A DNA stretch of 64,000 bases from Pacificibacter marinus (GTDB taxonomy: Bacteria; Pseudomonadota; Alphaproteobacteria; Rhodobacterales; Rhodobacteraceae), in contig NZ_FNZV01000004.1 in the NCBI RefSeq assembly GCF_900109555.1, forward strand, positions 124,001 to 188,000, given 5' to 3'. Below the pieces are notes generated by a model that worked only from the letters and a program-made list of their open reading frames with translations, was not told the DNA's origin and ran no database searches. Each line of letters begins with the position of its first letter. Position 1 is the first letter of the stretch. Shown here one piece after another: positions 9,024-17,246 of this stretch. Position numbers and translations under genes: made by a program.

Positions 9024-12000
9024 TTAGCTGCCAACGTTCAACGTGATGGACCGATTGCCTTTGGTGTATGTCAACGCGTTGCTGGATATGAATTGCACAC
9101 GCCCCCCGTCCAAACGGTCGCCGATCTTAACTTTGGATAGGCGGCCAGAAGGCAATCTGACAAGCGCTCTGCGATCGGAATTGGCCCCGTAGACCCCCAT
9201 CAAATTCACTTTGCGTAAATTTATTGCATTCTTCACCGTGGCCGCGCGGGCAACCGTGGTGGCGGTTGGACCTGTGGGCAGTCTTGGGGCTGGCACGGCT
9301 GCCGTCACACGCGCTGCTGCAGCATTGTCGCTTGTCTGACCTGCTGTTGCGGCGGCTTGTGCCGCAGCTTGGGCGGCAGCTGCAAGTTTAGAGATATCTT
9401 GCGGGCGCGCTTTTGGAATAAGTGATGCAGTGACCACGGGCGCTGTGGCTGCAGGGGCTTCGGCACCGTCTTCTTCGGCATCCGATTGTGCGGTTTGTTG
9501 GGCTGATTGCGGACGTTGGCGCGGGATAAAAGCACCAAGCTGCGCGCGCGTTATGCCGCCCAAATTTGCTTGCTCACTGCGTTCAATCAAGCCTTCGGGG
9601 CGCAGGCGAGGCGTAAATTCTTGCAACAATAGGCGGACCGCATCAGATGCGGCGTTTGTATCAGCGCTTGATTCAGACGGGCGTTCACCATCGCGCAGAG
9701 CTGGCGCACCCACAGGCCGTCCCGCAAAAACAATGGTCCCCGATGGCGTGGCCGCACCGTCAGGTGTCGCACGCACAAGGCCGCGCGCGTCAAAATCATA
9801 TGTGGTACCTGCAGGTGCAGGGCCCGTATTGGTGCGTGGCAAGGCATCGATTTGATGGGGCAACACAATGGGCAAAGCCACGGGGTCTTGCGACAAAATC
9901 TGCGGATCGATTGACGTAATATACAGATCAGACGCGTTGTCTTCGGTGCCGCCTGTCCCGCTTTCTGGCGGAAGAGACCAGATGCCTGTAGCCTCGTAAT
10001 CGCGTGTCACCTGCGCCATATCAACAGGTGTATCGTTTGAGGGCAACTGCGGCTCGAATGCCAGATCAACCTCGTCCTCATTACTATTCAAAGTGTCTGG
10101 GCTTGTTGACGTGGCCTCTTGGATATTATCAGCAGTTGTGCTGAGATCACCGGGCTGTATCTCTGCAGGTTGCTCTATGCGCGCGGGCTGTTCTGCTGTT
10201 GGCGTGTTCAGCTGTGCCGTGTCTTGCGTGGTTTCTTCAGGGGCCGTCCATGACCCCCAAAGTGCGATCAGAGCCAAAAAGGCGATCAACAAAGCTGTCA
10301 AAATGAAACCAAGCGGCAAACGTCTGTTTTTGATCGGTTTCTTATGTGCGCCAAAAGTACTGAGCTTTTCTACTGCGGATGTTTTAGGTGTCGCACTCAG
10401 TCCTGCAGCATCCTCAGACAGCGGTGTTGGGCCTGTGTCATCCTCATACGTCAGATCAACATAGGGCGCGGCAGTGTCATCCAACGCAATCTTGGCGGGT
10501 GTTGCTGCATTGGCAGATTCTTCGATCTTGCGTGCGCGACTTGATGCAAGCAGTGCTGTCGCCGCAATGCCGCCAGTGGAAAGCTTTTGGCGCAATGTCG
10601 GTGCTTTGGTCGCGGGCGCGCCTGTCGGAGTGTCGTTTGTCGACGGTTTTTTCAACTTTGTAGTGTTGAGGGGCTGCGGATCAGTGCGGTCTGCCACGTG
10701 CGGTGTCGCGTCCGCCGTTTTGGGTGTGCCACGTTTAAAGCGCTGCTTGAGCGGCGTTAACGTGCTGTGCAGGGAATCAAAACGACGTGGCGCTGCTGGT
10801 GGGGCAGGCATGGCTGGCGGTTCGGGCAAAGGAGCCGATTTTGGTGACTTCACCACGGCTTTTTTCACAGATTTTCCCGAAACATCTGTGTTCGGCGTCA
10901 CCGTGTTTTCCCCAGATGAGGGCGGCGTTGGAACGATAGGGCCATTTACTTTGACAGGTGGGCTGTTCGGCTCAATTGGAATGTCTTTTGCCGTGACCCG
11001 CAATTTCGGGGCAGTCGATGGTGTATTGGGGGCGACCGTAGATAAAACGCGTGATGGCACTGCAGAGAGACGATCGGCGGCTTGATCTGAGGGTGTTTGA
11101 CGTGGCTCACCATCAGATTGATTGGCATCAAGCTGTGCGCGTATGGATTGAAATGTCGAAGGCGGCTCTGATGCTTTGGGCGCGTGTGCCTGTTCCGGTT
11201 CTGAGACGTCGCCCTTTGACGCATTTACACTGTCTTTCAGCGTGGGCATTTGCTCAGTCTCGGTTGGTGTATCGTCTTGCAATTCAGTTGGTGCTGCGGA
11301 GTCTTGCGGTAAATCTATCTGGTCCTTTATGTCGATTTCGGCAGTCGCGCCTTTGGTCGGAACAAAAGGAGCGACTTTGGGCTCTGTATCTAAAAAAGAT
11401 TTTGGCACTTGTGTGTCATCTTCTTTATCCGCGGTTGCTGCCAAATCTGTGTCAGCAGGTTTGTGTGATGGCTGGTCCTGATCGTTTGCTTGCGCAAGGT
11501 CTGTGGCGTCAGGTTCATTCGATAGAATCGATACGATTGGGGCTTTTTGCGGCTCTTCTGGTGGGATTTGATCAAAAACGAGTGCGGCTGGCACAGGATC
11601 CGGTAAAGACACAGGATCAGGCAAAGACACTGGGTCAGGAAGGGGTACTGGATCAGGCAAAGGCACCTGTTTAGGCAGAGGCACAGGGTCAGGTCGCGAC
11701 ACCGGCTCAGGCAAAGACACGGGGTCAGGTAGAAGAGTTGTGGCGTCTGGCGGCATATTGAGCGCTGGCAGAATTTGTATGACCTGTGTGTCAGGCACTA
11801 TTTTTGTGCTTTTTCCGATCAGTGTATCCGCAGATTTGGTGCGGCCAAAGAAAGGCTCTGCATCAAAGGTGCCAGCATCAGGCAGAGCAACAAAGGACAG
11901 GGGATTGAACCGGTGCTGTTTGGCGAATCCTTCGGCTTCTTCCAGCGTTTCACGCGCCACCACCGCCAATTGCAGCCCCTCGTCTGAGGCGTGCCAGTCA

Positions 12001-12308
12001 TAGACCAGCTCTTCGAGCGGATAAGGGGTGGCCCCGATGAGCGCTTCTTCGATGGCTTTGGTGCGTTTTGACGTGCTGTTGCCGGGATCAGGGATGGTAC
12101 GATACAAAATCTGGCTGTTTGGAATGACCAGTTTAGTCGATAGGCCGGATGAGGCAATCGCGGTGGCCGTGCTGCGCAGACGCGCCAAAGCACTGTCCAT
12201 CTTGGGGTCGTCTAACGAAACGTCGCCCATTTTGTGCCATCCGCTTGAGATGCGGTGCAAAAGCGCGATTCCGGTGTCATTAAAATAGAGGGCAAAATTC
12301 GGCTTCAT
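9024..12308 (-). CDS. Large single-span protein with GspL/PilM-like N-terminus and GspC/PilP-like C-terminus
   Basis: A 1,094-residue protein of unproven function. Residues 1-160 read like the cytoplasmic actin-like domain of GspL/PilM (LVIPNSQILYRTIPDPG, then an EEAL...YPLEELVYDW stretch and VAVVARETLEEA). Residues about 190-660 are disordered, rich in Pro, Thr, Ala and acidic residues, with a six-residue repeat at 194-241. One membrane span lies near residues 662-686 (LGFILTALLIAFLALIALWG). After another disordered stretch, the last 65 residues form a compact beta-rich domain (NLMGVYGANSDRRALVRLP, then KIGDRLDGGRVQFIS), resembling the GspC/PilP homology region. The topology would be cytoplasmic actin-like domain, one span, periplasmic beta domain. 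No secretion or pilus genes stand nearby. The domain reading is from pattern recognition only. Confidence 0.7.
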   Translation of the reverse strand: MKPNFALYFNDTGIALLHRISSGWHKMGDVSLDDPKMDSALARLRSTATAIASSGLSTKLVIPNSQILYRTIPDPGNSTSKRTKAIEEALIGATPYPLEELVYDWHASDEGLQLAVVARETLEEAEGFAKQHRFNPLSFVALPDAGTFDAEPFFGRTKSADTLIGKSTKIVPDTQVIQILPALNMPPDATTLLPDPVSLPEPVSRPDPVPLPKQVPLPDPVPLPDPVSLPDPVSLPDPVPAALVFDQIPPEEPQKAPIVSILSNEPDATDLAQANDQDQPSHKPADTDLAATADKEDDTQVPKSFLDTEPKVAPFVPTKGATAEIDIKDQIDLPQDSAAPTELQDDTPTETEQMPTLKDSVNASKGDVSEPEQAHAPKASEPPSTFQSIRAQLDANQSDGEPRQTPSDQAADRLSAVPSRVLSTVAPNTPSTAPKLRVTAKDIPIEPNSPPVKVNGPIVPTPPSSGENTVTPNTDVSGKSVKKAVVKSPKSAPLPEPPAMPAPPAAPRRFDSLHSTLTPLKQRFKRGTPKTADATPHVADRTDPQPLNTTKLKKPSTNDTPTGAPATKAPTLRQKLSTGGIAATALLASSRARKIEESANAATPAKIALDDTAAPYVDLTYEDDTGPTPLSEDAAGLSATPKTSAVEKLSTFGAHKKPIKNRRLPLGFILTALLIAFLALIALWGSWTAPEETTQDTAQLNTPTAEQPARIEQPAEIQPGDLSTTADNIQEATSTSPDTLNSNEDEVDLAFEPQLPSNDTPVDMAQVTRDYEATGIWSLPPESGTGGTEDNASDLYITSIDPQILSQDPVALPIVLPHQIDALPRTNTGPAPAGTTYDFDARGLVRATPDGAATPSGTIVFAGRPVGAPALRDGERPSESSADTNAASDAVRLLLQEFTPRLRPEGLIERSEQANLGGITRAQLGAFIPRQRPQSAQQTAQSDAEEDGAEAPAATAPVVTASLIPKARPQDISKLAAAAQAAAQAAATAGQTSDNAAAARVTAAVPAPRLPTGPTATTVARAATVKNAINLRKVNLMGVYGANSDRRALVRLPSGRLSKVKIGDRLDGGRVQFISSNALTYTKGNRSITLNVGS
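11586..11729 (-). repeat. Eight 18-bp in-frame repeats coding PDPVxL units
   Basis: Within the 1,094-residue protein gene, eight successive 18-base units code for six-residue repeats: PDPVSL, PEPVSR, PDPVPL, PKQVPL, PDPVPL, PDPVSL, PDPVSL, PDPVPA. A proline every second or third residue suggests an extended stalk. The near-identical DNA units could change number by slippage or unequal crossing over. Confidence 0.9.
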
Positions 12309-12432
12309 ACGCTTGACGTGACCTGACTTTGCCGCGCTAGGGCGGCCCGTTTCCTGAGTTTTGTAATACTACCTTAAGGCAGCTCCAGCACAAAGGAAAA
12401 GCGATCTTTAACACTTGGCGGTTTGACGCAGA

Positions 12433-13437
12433 TCAGCGCATCCACATGTTGGCTTTTTTGATGCGGTTGCGGATCATTTGTTCGCGGCGTGGTAAGTTTT
12501 CGCGATCAAATAAGGCGCGCACTTTGTCACCTCTGTTCTGATAAACATTGCGTTTGATCGGATCAAATTCTTTCAATACTTTTTTGATCCAATTGGGCGC
12601 ACAAGCACTGCGCAACTTGGCCACGACGTCATCGCTTTCACGGGCAAACAGCAGTGGAAAAGTGCGGTAGTGGCATGAAATCTTGTCATCCAAACTGTCT
12701 TGGGGGATCGTGTGCCGCGCACCGCCAAACGAATGTATCACCAAAGGCAAAGCGACTTGGTCGAGCCAAGGGTCAAAGTTTTGCAGCATGGCTTCACGGG
12801 GCGGGTCTGCCAAAATTTCGGTGGCATATTGCGTAAAACGGTCACCAAAAAGTTTTGGGCATTTGTAAAAAAAGAATCCTGCGTTGAAGTACAGGTAGCG
12901 TTTCCAATATTCGTCTGGTTGCTCAAGATCGAGCGTGCTTTCAAACTCTAGCCCAAATTTGTCGTAGAGTGATTTCCAAATTTCGCCATATCCGGGACCG
13001 TAAAGTTCAATTTCGGGCCATGTGCCTTCGACCTTGCTTGATGCGCAGGGGCGTTCAAAATCGAACGGAATTTCAGAAACCGGTCCTGTGATCAATGTGT
13101 CCGTGTCGAAAAACACGAAAGGTTCACCTTCGGGCAGTGCCTTGAGGGCTTCGATTTTATTGCCATATGGATAGGATTGGCCGAAATGCACACTTTCAAA
13201 GGGCAACACTTCTGCCCCAAGGCGCGCAAAGGCGCTGAGCAAGTCTGCCTGTTTCATACGCGGGTCATTTGACCACATCGGGCCGGGTTGCGGTTCGGCA
13301 ATGAATAGGCGCCCTTTAAAGTTCGGATCATTTTCCCGCAGAGAGGCAGCAAACAATAGGGCCTCATACATAAGGCGCCCATCTTGGCCGACGACCACGA
13401 TATTGAACGATTTTGGCTGTTTGGACTCACCTGACAT
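12433..13437 (-). CDS. Glycosyltransferase-like (GT-A fold) protein
   Basis: A 334-residue protein without signal peptide or membrane span. It opens with a beta strand and loop (FNIVVVGQDGRLMYEALLFA) and carries a DTD motif in FVFFDTDTLITGP near residue 114, the metal and nucleotide-sugar binding motif of GT-A glycosyltransferases. FNAGFFFYKCPKLF near residue 187 is the NAG-type segment often seen in such enzymes. This supports a nucleotide-sugar-dependent transferase, but neither sugar nor acceptor can be named. It is the last chromosomal gene before the island boundary. The upstream gap to the large protein gene is 124 bases, so co-transcription is possible, but this gene would come first. 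Confidence 0.65.
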   Translation of the reverse strand: MSGESKQPKSFNIVVVGQDGRLMYEALLFAASLRENDPNFKGRLFIAEPQPGPMWSNDPRMKQADLLSAFARLGAEVLPFESVHFGQSYPYGNKIEALKALPEGEPFVFFDTDTLITGPVSEIPFDFERPCASSKVEGTWPEIELYGPGYGEIWKSLYDKFGLEFESTLDLEQPDEYWKRYLYFNAGFFFYKCPKLFGDRFTQYATEILADPPREAMLQNFDPWLDQVALPLVIHSFGGARHTIPQDSLDDKISCHYRTFPLLFARESDDVVAKLRSACAPNWIKKVLKEFDPIKRNVYQNRGDKVRALFDRENLPRREQMIRNRIKKANMWMR

Positions 13438-13912
13438 ACGACTGGTATCTTTTCACGGAACTGGAAACATTGTGCCCTAGTATAGGTTGAAAAAGGTAAA
13501 ATCAAAAGAGAGTAAATGCCAAGCAGACCACACTTTAACCCTATAAAACGTTTCTTGCTGATATATGAAGCGTCGTTTTGATTTGGGCATCAACCGTCGC
13601 CGAAATTACCATGCAAGACGTTCTTCGTGTTCTCAACAAAAGCTTTGAAGACAAATCAGGCATGGTTATCGGAACTTGGAATTTGTCGCGAAAGACCGAA
13701 GCGATTAAACTTCTTATTTTCGCACACAGCTAACACCTCGAACCTAATAAAATACGTAATTCTGGTAGCGCATTGCGCAAGCTACAGGTCATCATTTACA
13801 GAGGAACGATTGCTCTCATTTTGACCGCCGTTAAAGTAGTATTGCCTAGTCTCTTAGGCAATACTTAGGCAGAGATCGCTTGTAGGAAAAAATATTCAAT
13901 AAAATCATAGGA
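13438..13912. other. Intergenic stretch left of the island, no gene seen
   Basis: I find no convincing coding sequence or stable RNA structure in these 475 bases. They are A/T-rich, hold the promoter region of the glycosyltransferase-like gene on the right of its start, and end at the left island repeat. By inference this was once joined directly to the 3' flank of tRNA-Tyr. Confidence 0.5.
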
Positions 13913-13930
13913 AAATGGTGGGCGACCCTG
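13913..13930. repeat. attL: left 18-bp copy of the tRNA-Tyr 3' end
   Basis: AAATGGTGGGCGACCCTG is identical to 33618-33635, in the same orientation. In the right copy the last 15 bases are the 3' end of tRNA-Tyr on the minus strand (CCA, discriminator, acceptor strand and first T-stem bases). In the left copy the match stops and no tRNA follows. A tRNA 3'-end fragment beside an integrase is the usual attachment scar of an integrative element. Confidence 0.85.
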
Positions 13931-13973
13931 CACTACCTATATAGTGGATTAACTCATGTTTTGTTGATCAAAG

Positions 13974-14000
13974 TGTCCCGCATATTTTGACTGCGGGACA
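13974..14000. repeat. Inverted TGTCCCGC/GCGGGACA pair, probable integrase arm sites
   Basis: TGTCCCGC (13974-13981) and GCGGGACA (13993-14000) form an inverted pair with an 11-base gap between attL and the integrase stop. The 9-mer TGCGGGACA recurs twice at the other end of the island (33523-33531 and 33577-33585). It could also be the integrase terminator, but on the minus strand no T run follows. Arm-type binding sites of a tyrosine recombinase explain the placement at both ends better. Confidence 0.55.
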
Positions 14001-14002
14001 TC

Positions 14003-15111
14003 TTACCAATCCAGAGATGCTAATGCTTTGATGCCATCAGCTGCCAAAAGACGACGCTGAACTCCTTTTGTGTAGATTTCAGATGTGCTTGCTTCGGTGT
14101 GGGCCATTACGGCCATGATCTGGTGCTGACTGCACCCAGATTCAGTCATCAATTCCGCTACAGCTTTACGAACGCCATGGGATGATCTGCCTGAAAGTCC
14201 AGCAGTTTTGCACCATCTTTGGACTCTTATACGTAGCGCTTCTGTTGATGAGAATGGCTTACCTTTCTCGTTTAAGACATAACTCGGTCCTATTATTTTG
14301 ATAGCGCGTGTTGCTTCCAAAAGTTGTGGCAGCATTGGAAGCGACACGGGGGCAGAACCCTTTTTACGAGGTTGCCACTCTAGCCATATTTGCCCGTTAT
14401 GTGCTGTTTCTTGATCGCGTCCGAGCCAAATTGCATCGCCAATACGGCAGGCAGTAAAGGCCTGTAGTGTCAACCATAGATGAGCCGTTGTGCCTTGGGG
14501 GTGTGCGGTTTTAAACGCTTTCAGGTCTGCGGATGTCCATGGCGTTGCTCCGCCCTTTGGGTTTCGGTTGATTGGCCCGATGCTCGCCGCAGGATTGTGG
14601 TCGATTTCAGCTCGTTCAATAGCCCAAGAATAGACTGCTCGAACTGATTTGATGAGATTGTCGGCTGCTCCGGGGGGAGGGGGGGGCTTGCCCATGCATC
14701 GCGGATTTCAATGAAAGCAGAAGTTGGTGCATTCATGTTGCAGTCGCCGTAACGAGTGCCATCATGGTCCTGAAGGTTGCAAAGACGTGTCAATACGCTG
14801 CGGCGCTGTTTTAATGTGGCGGGGAACATTTGGCCAGCTTCGACCATCCGTGACAGAAAATCGAGGTAACGCCCAACGAGCCAATCGAGTGATCGTTCTG
14901 CGACTTTCAAGGTTGATGGTGACCATGTTTCGCCAACACGCGCAGCATAGTAGTGATGTGGGAAATCGGAGTGTTCGGGGCCAACTGGCACAGTCATGCG
15001 TTTGCGTTTTTTGCCTTCGACACGAACACGATATCGCTTTGTTCCGTTGCGATTCTTTTCTATTAATAGTCTTGGAAAATCTACGCGTACTACATTCACC
15101 GTTGTGCCCAT
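14003..15111 (-). pseudogene. Tyrosine recombinase (phage-type integrase), frameshifted
   Basis: The N-terminal part (15111 down to about 14680) has the Arm/core-binding region, with basic RYRVRVEGKKRKRMTVPVG. The C-terminal catalytic part is in another frame (about 14690 to 14003). It carries the catalytic set: Arg in TACRIGDA, His-x-x-Arg in SSHGVRKAV, and a His plus the Tyr nucleophile in MAHTEASTSEIYTKG. The frames meet in a G-rich run on the plus strand (six G at 14672-14677, A, eight G at 14679-14686), where the protein would pass from EIRDA to AADNLIKSVRAVYSWAIER. A single indel there splits the gene; a slippage site or sequencing error cannot be told apart. Next to attL, it is the enzyme expected to have inserted the island. 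Confidence 0.85.
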
Positions 15112-15221
15112 TCTTTGGGTTTTAAGACTTGTGCAGATGATTCTATGGTGTCCATTGATTTTTCAAATGTGGTCTCAATACGCACACTGCCATCTTTGTT
15201 TACTACGACGGCGCTTGGCAT
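15096..15221 (-). CDS. Small hypothetical protein overlapping the integrase start
   Basis: A 41-codon frame from ATG 15221 (MPSAVVVNKDGSVRIETTFE...) ends with TGA at 15098-15096, 16 bases inside the integrase gene. The overlap suggests coupled translation. The frame is open for about 20 further codons upstream without a start. The VNKDGSVRIET segment resembles small genes that often precede integrases in Rhodobacterales prophages and islands; an accessory role such as excision is only a guess. No helix-turn-helix is evident. Confidence 0.4.
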   Translation of the reverse strand: MPSAVVVNKDGSVRIETTFEKSMDTIESSAQVLKPKEWAQR

Positions 15222-15296
15222 GAGGCCTGCTGCATCCACAGCTGCGTTCTGTGACGTCCATCTCTGGCCCCTGTTTTTAAGGTCCAGAAAAAGAGA

Positions 15297-15900
15297 TCAC
15301 GCTTCTGGCGTGCCTTTAAAAAGCGGCAGGTCGGTGTGCGCGACGGCGAGGTCGAGGGACTCATCGAAGGATACCTCGAACGCTTTCTCGGGGTTGTAGA
15401 TCGACAGGATGAACTTCATTTCCGCTTCGCCGGTGTCGCGGTTGGTGGTCAGTTTCAGATCGCTGGTTTCATTAACGAGGAACTGTTTGGACGATTACAG
15501 CAGCTGCGTGAGCTGGCCGTATCGCCCTTCAATCTTGCAGGCGGTTTCAATCAGGCGATTTTCCCAATCGTCGTTGTTGTCATCCTGTACGTCGGCAAGG
15601 ATCGCGGGTGTCGGATCCATGATGTTCTTGGCCTGCGTCTCAATAAGCTCGCCCATGTCGTCTTTTTCGAGCGGGGTGGATGCCGTTGTTCTGCGACTTG
15701 CAGCCCGCCAAGAGTTCGAGGCGCTTGAGCGCAAAGTCGGGCGTGGCGATGCCGATGCGCAAGGTCCGCCCGTCAAAACTCGGGGCAGGGCGCGTGTGCA
15801 AGATGATCTCGGACTTGGAGGCGGTGCGGGCCGTGTGCTTGCTGGGCCTATCGATGAGTGGAGTGCTGCGCAAATATGATTGGACGGTCAGCTCGCGCAA
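15297..15900 (-). pseudogene. Decayed gene of unknown function
   Basis: A continuous protein can be followed on the minus strand through one frameshift and one nonsense codon. It opens MRELTVQSYLRSTPLIDRPS at 15900, shifts frame near 15665-15685, goes on with GELIETQAKNIMDPTPAILA, meets an in-frame TAA at 15497-15495 (probably from CAA), and ends with SIYNPEKAFEVSFDESLDLA and a TGA at 15299-15297. I do not recognise the family. Its place beside a broken integrase fits a former mobile-element gene. Confidence 0.5.
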
Positions 15901-16475
15901 CAGCGCCGCGCTGAGAGCAGCCCTGCGCGACGCTCTGGATCGGATGCAGGGCTACGGCGCATCGACCACCGCAAGCAAATAGAGCTGCATTTCCACAAAC
16001 CTGGGGGTCTAGGGTCAAAAGTCCGGAAGGCTTTTGGCCCTAGATCCGTGCTTCCCTTACGCGGAGATTTTTTTCTGTGAGCGCAGAAAAATTCAGCCGA
16101 GATTGTGGGGTGTGGTCTGTTTGGTGCGCGGGTTTGTGATCCGCGTCATAGGGGTGGGCGTTGGTGTTTTGGATCGGGTGTGAGGAAGTGAAACAAATAC
16201 AGTGTGTTATGAATGTGGTGCTGGCGCAATCAGAACGTCGCCGCCGCTTTGGTACCGCGTGCGCACAAAGCCATCTTAGTGCCGAGTTTAAAATGCCCTT
16301 TTAGATCCGGCGGCTTGGTGTGCGCCCTCGCGCGGGAGATGCTGGTGGTTGCGCGAGAGCTGGCGGAGGTGGCGTTTGGGAAAGTTTGTTGCAAACTGCT
16401 ATTGTTATAGATCGGAGACCGATCCTGCACTCACATTCAAACTGGACCTCCTGATTGATGTACTCCAGTTTGGCC
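15901..16475. other. Non-coding stretch with one 13-bp inverted repeat
   Basis: No gene that I can support. The clear feature is an inverted repeat, CTAGGGTCAAAAG at 16009-16021 against CTTTTGGCCCTAG at 16031-16043 (12 of 13 pairs, 9-base loop). It lies upstream of the decayed gene on the minus strand, so it may be an old promoter or operator element. The remainder up to rpsU looks like decayed sequence. Confidence 0.4.
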
Positions 16476-16676
16476 TCAGCCTTCACGTTCGGCTTTTTTA
16501 CGTGCCAGTTTGCGCTGACGGCTAATGGCTTCTTTTTTCTCGCGCGCTTTGCGAACGGACGGTTTTTCAAAATGCTCTTTGAGCCTCATTTCGCGAAATA
16601 CGCCTTCACGCTGTAGTTTTTTCTTGAGCGCACGAAGCGCCTGATCAACGTTATTTTCACGAACACTTACTTGCAT
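16476..16676 (-). CDS. rpsU: 30S ribosomal protein S21
   Basis: A 66-residue basic protein that matches S21 over its whole length: [20 protein letters not shown] at the start and [20 protein letters not shown] near the C-terminus. S21 binds near the anti-Shine-Dalgarno region of 16S rRNA and helps initiation. The gene stands alone: decayed DNA lies downstream and an altronate dehydratase remnant upstream on the other strand. It lies inside the region bracketed by the att repeats, which is odd for a ribosomal protein gene. Whether a second rpsU exists elsewhere in this genome cannot be seen. Confidence 0.92.
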   Translation of the reverse strand: MQVSVRENNVDQALRALKKKLQREGVFREMRLKEHFEKPSVRKAREKKEAISRQRKLARKKAEREG

Positions 16677-16837
16677 TTTTGAGTTCCACTATTTGACGGA
16701 AAAAATTTCATGCTATTTGCCAGTAAATATTGGCAATATCAAACAAAATCTTTTCAATTTTGCTGTCGTTCACTACAAACGTAAAGCCGATGGTTCCTCA
16801 AAGGTTCGGTTGGCGGGGATAGCAGCATTTTGACTGT

Positions 16838-17246
16838 TTGGACGGCAGCAACGTGCACGAAGCTGCCACTTACCAACTAGCGACGTTTGGGTTCAAAAGG
16901 TCGGCATTAACGAGCACTTGGGGCGGCACTAAAACGCGACAGGTCCAGATCGCGGGTGGCGCACAGTTGATTGTGTTCACCACTGGTCGCGGATCGGCTT
17001 TAGGGTCCAAACCAGCGCCGACAATCAAAATTGCCACCAACGACGCCCTATATGAAAACATGGCTGAAGACATGGACATCAATTGCGGGGGTATCATTTC
17101 AGGAGGGGTTTCACTTGCGCAAAAAAGGCGCAGAAATTCTGGAATAAATTATCGCGATGGCCTCTGGTCAGCGGACCAAAAGCGACGCGATGAATCTTGG
17201 AGATAGAGAATTCGTGCCATGGCAGCTTGGCGCGGTCATGTCGCTA
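16838..17246 (+). pseudogene. Altronate dehydratase (UxaA) C-terminal remnant
   Basis: The translated frame from 16838 holds IAGGAQLIVFTTGRGSALGS, then PAPTIKIATNDALYENM and MDINCGGIISGG, which are hallmarks of the UxaA/GarD C-terminal domain. A frameshift near 17125 follows, after which other frames continue with MASGQRTKSD and then GDREFVPWQLGAVM, the usual UxaA C-terminal end. The N-terminal two thirds is missing. UxaA turns D-altronate into 2-keto-3-deoxygluconate in galacturonate breakdown, so the remnant belongs by theme to the pectin genes next to it. Its end overlaps the end of the convergent AraC gene. Confidence 0.75.

Noticed and set aside
10093-11674. Several plus-strand frames of 90-207 codons inside the large membrane protein gene.
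   Set aside because: They mirror the low-complexity Pro/Ala/Thr-coding minus strand, which keeps third codon positions free of stops.
15336-15879. Plus-strand frames of 130 and 156 codons near the integrase.
   Set aside because: The minus strand gives a coherent, though broken, protein over the same bases, with typical codon use. The plus frames are its mirror.
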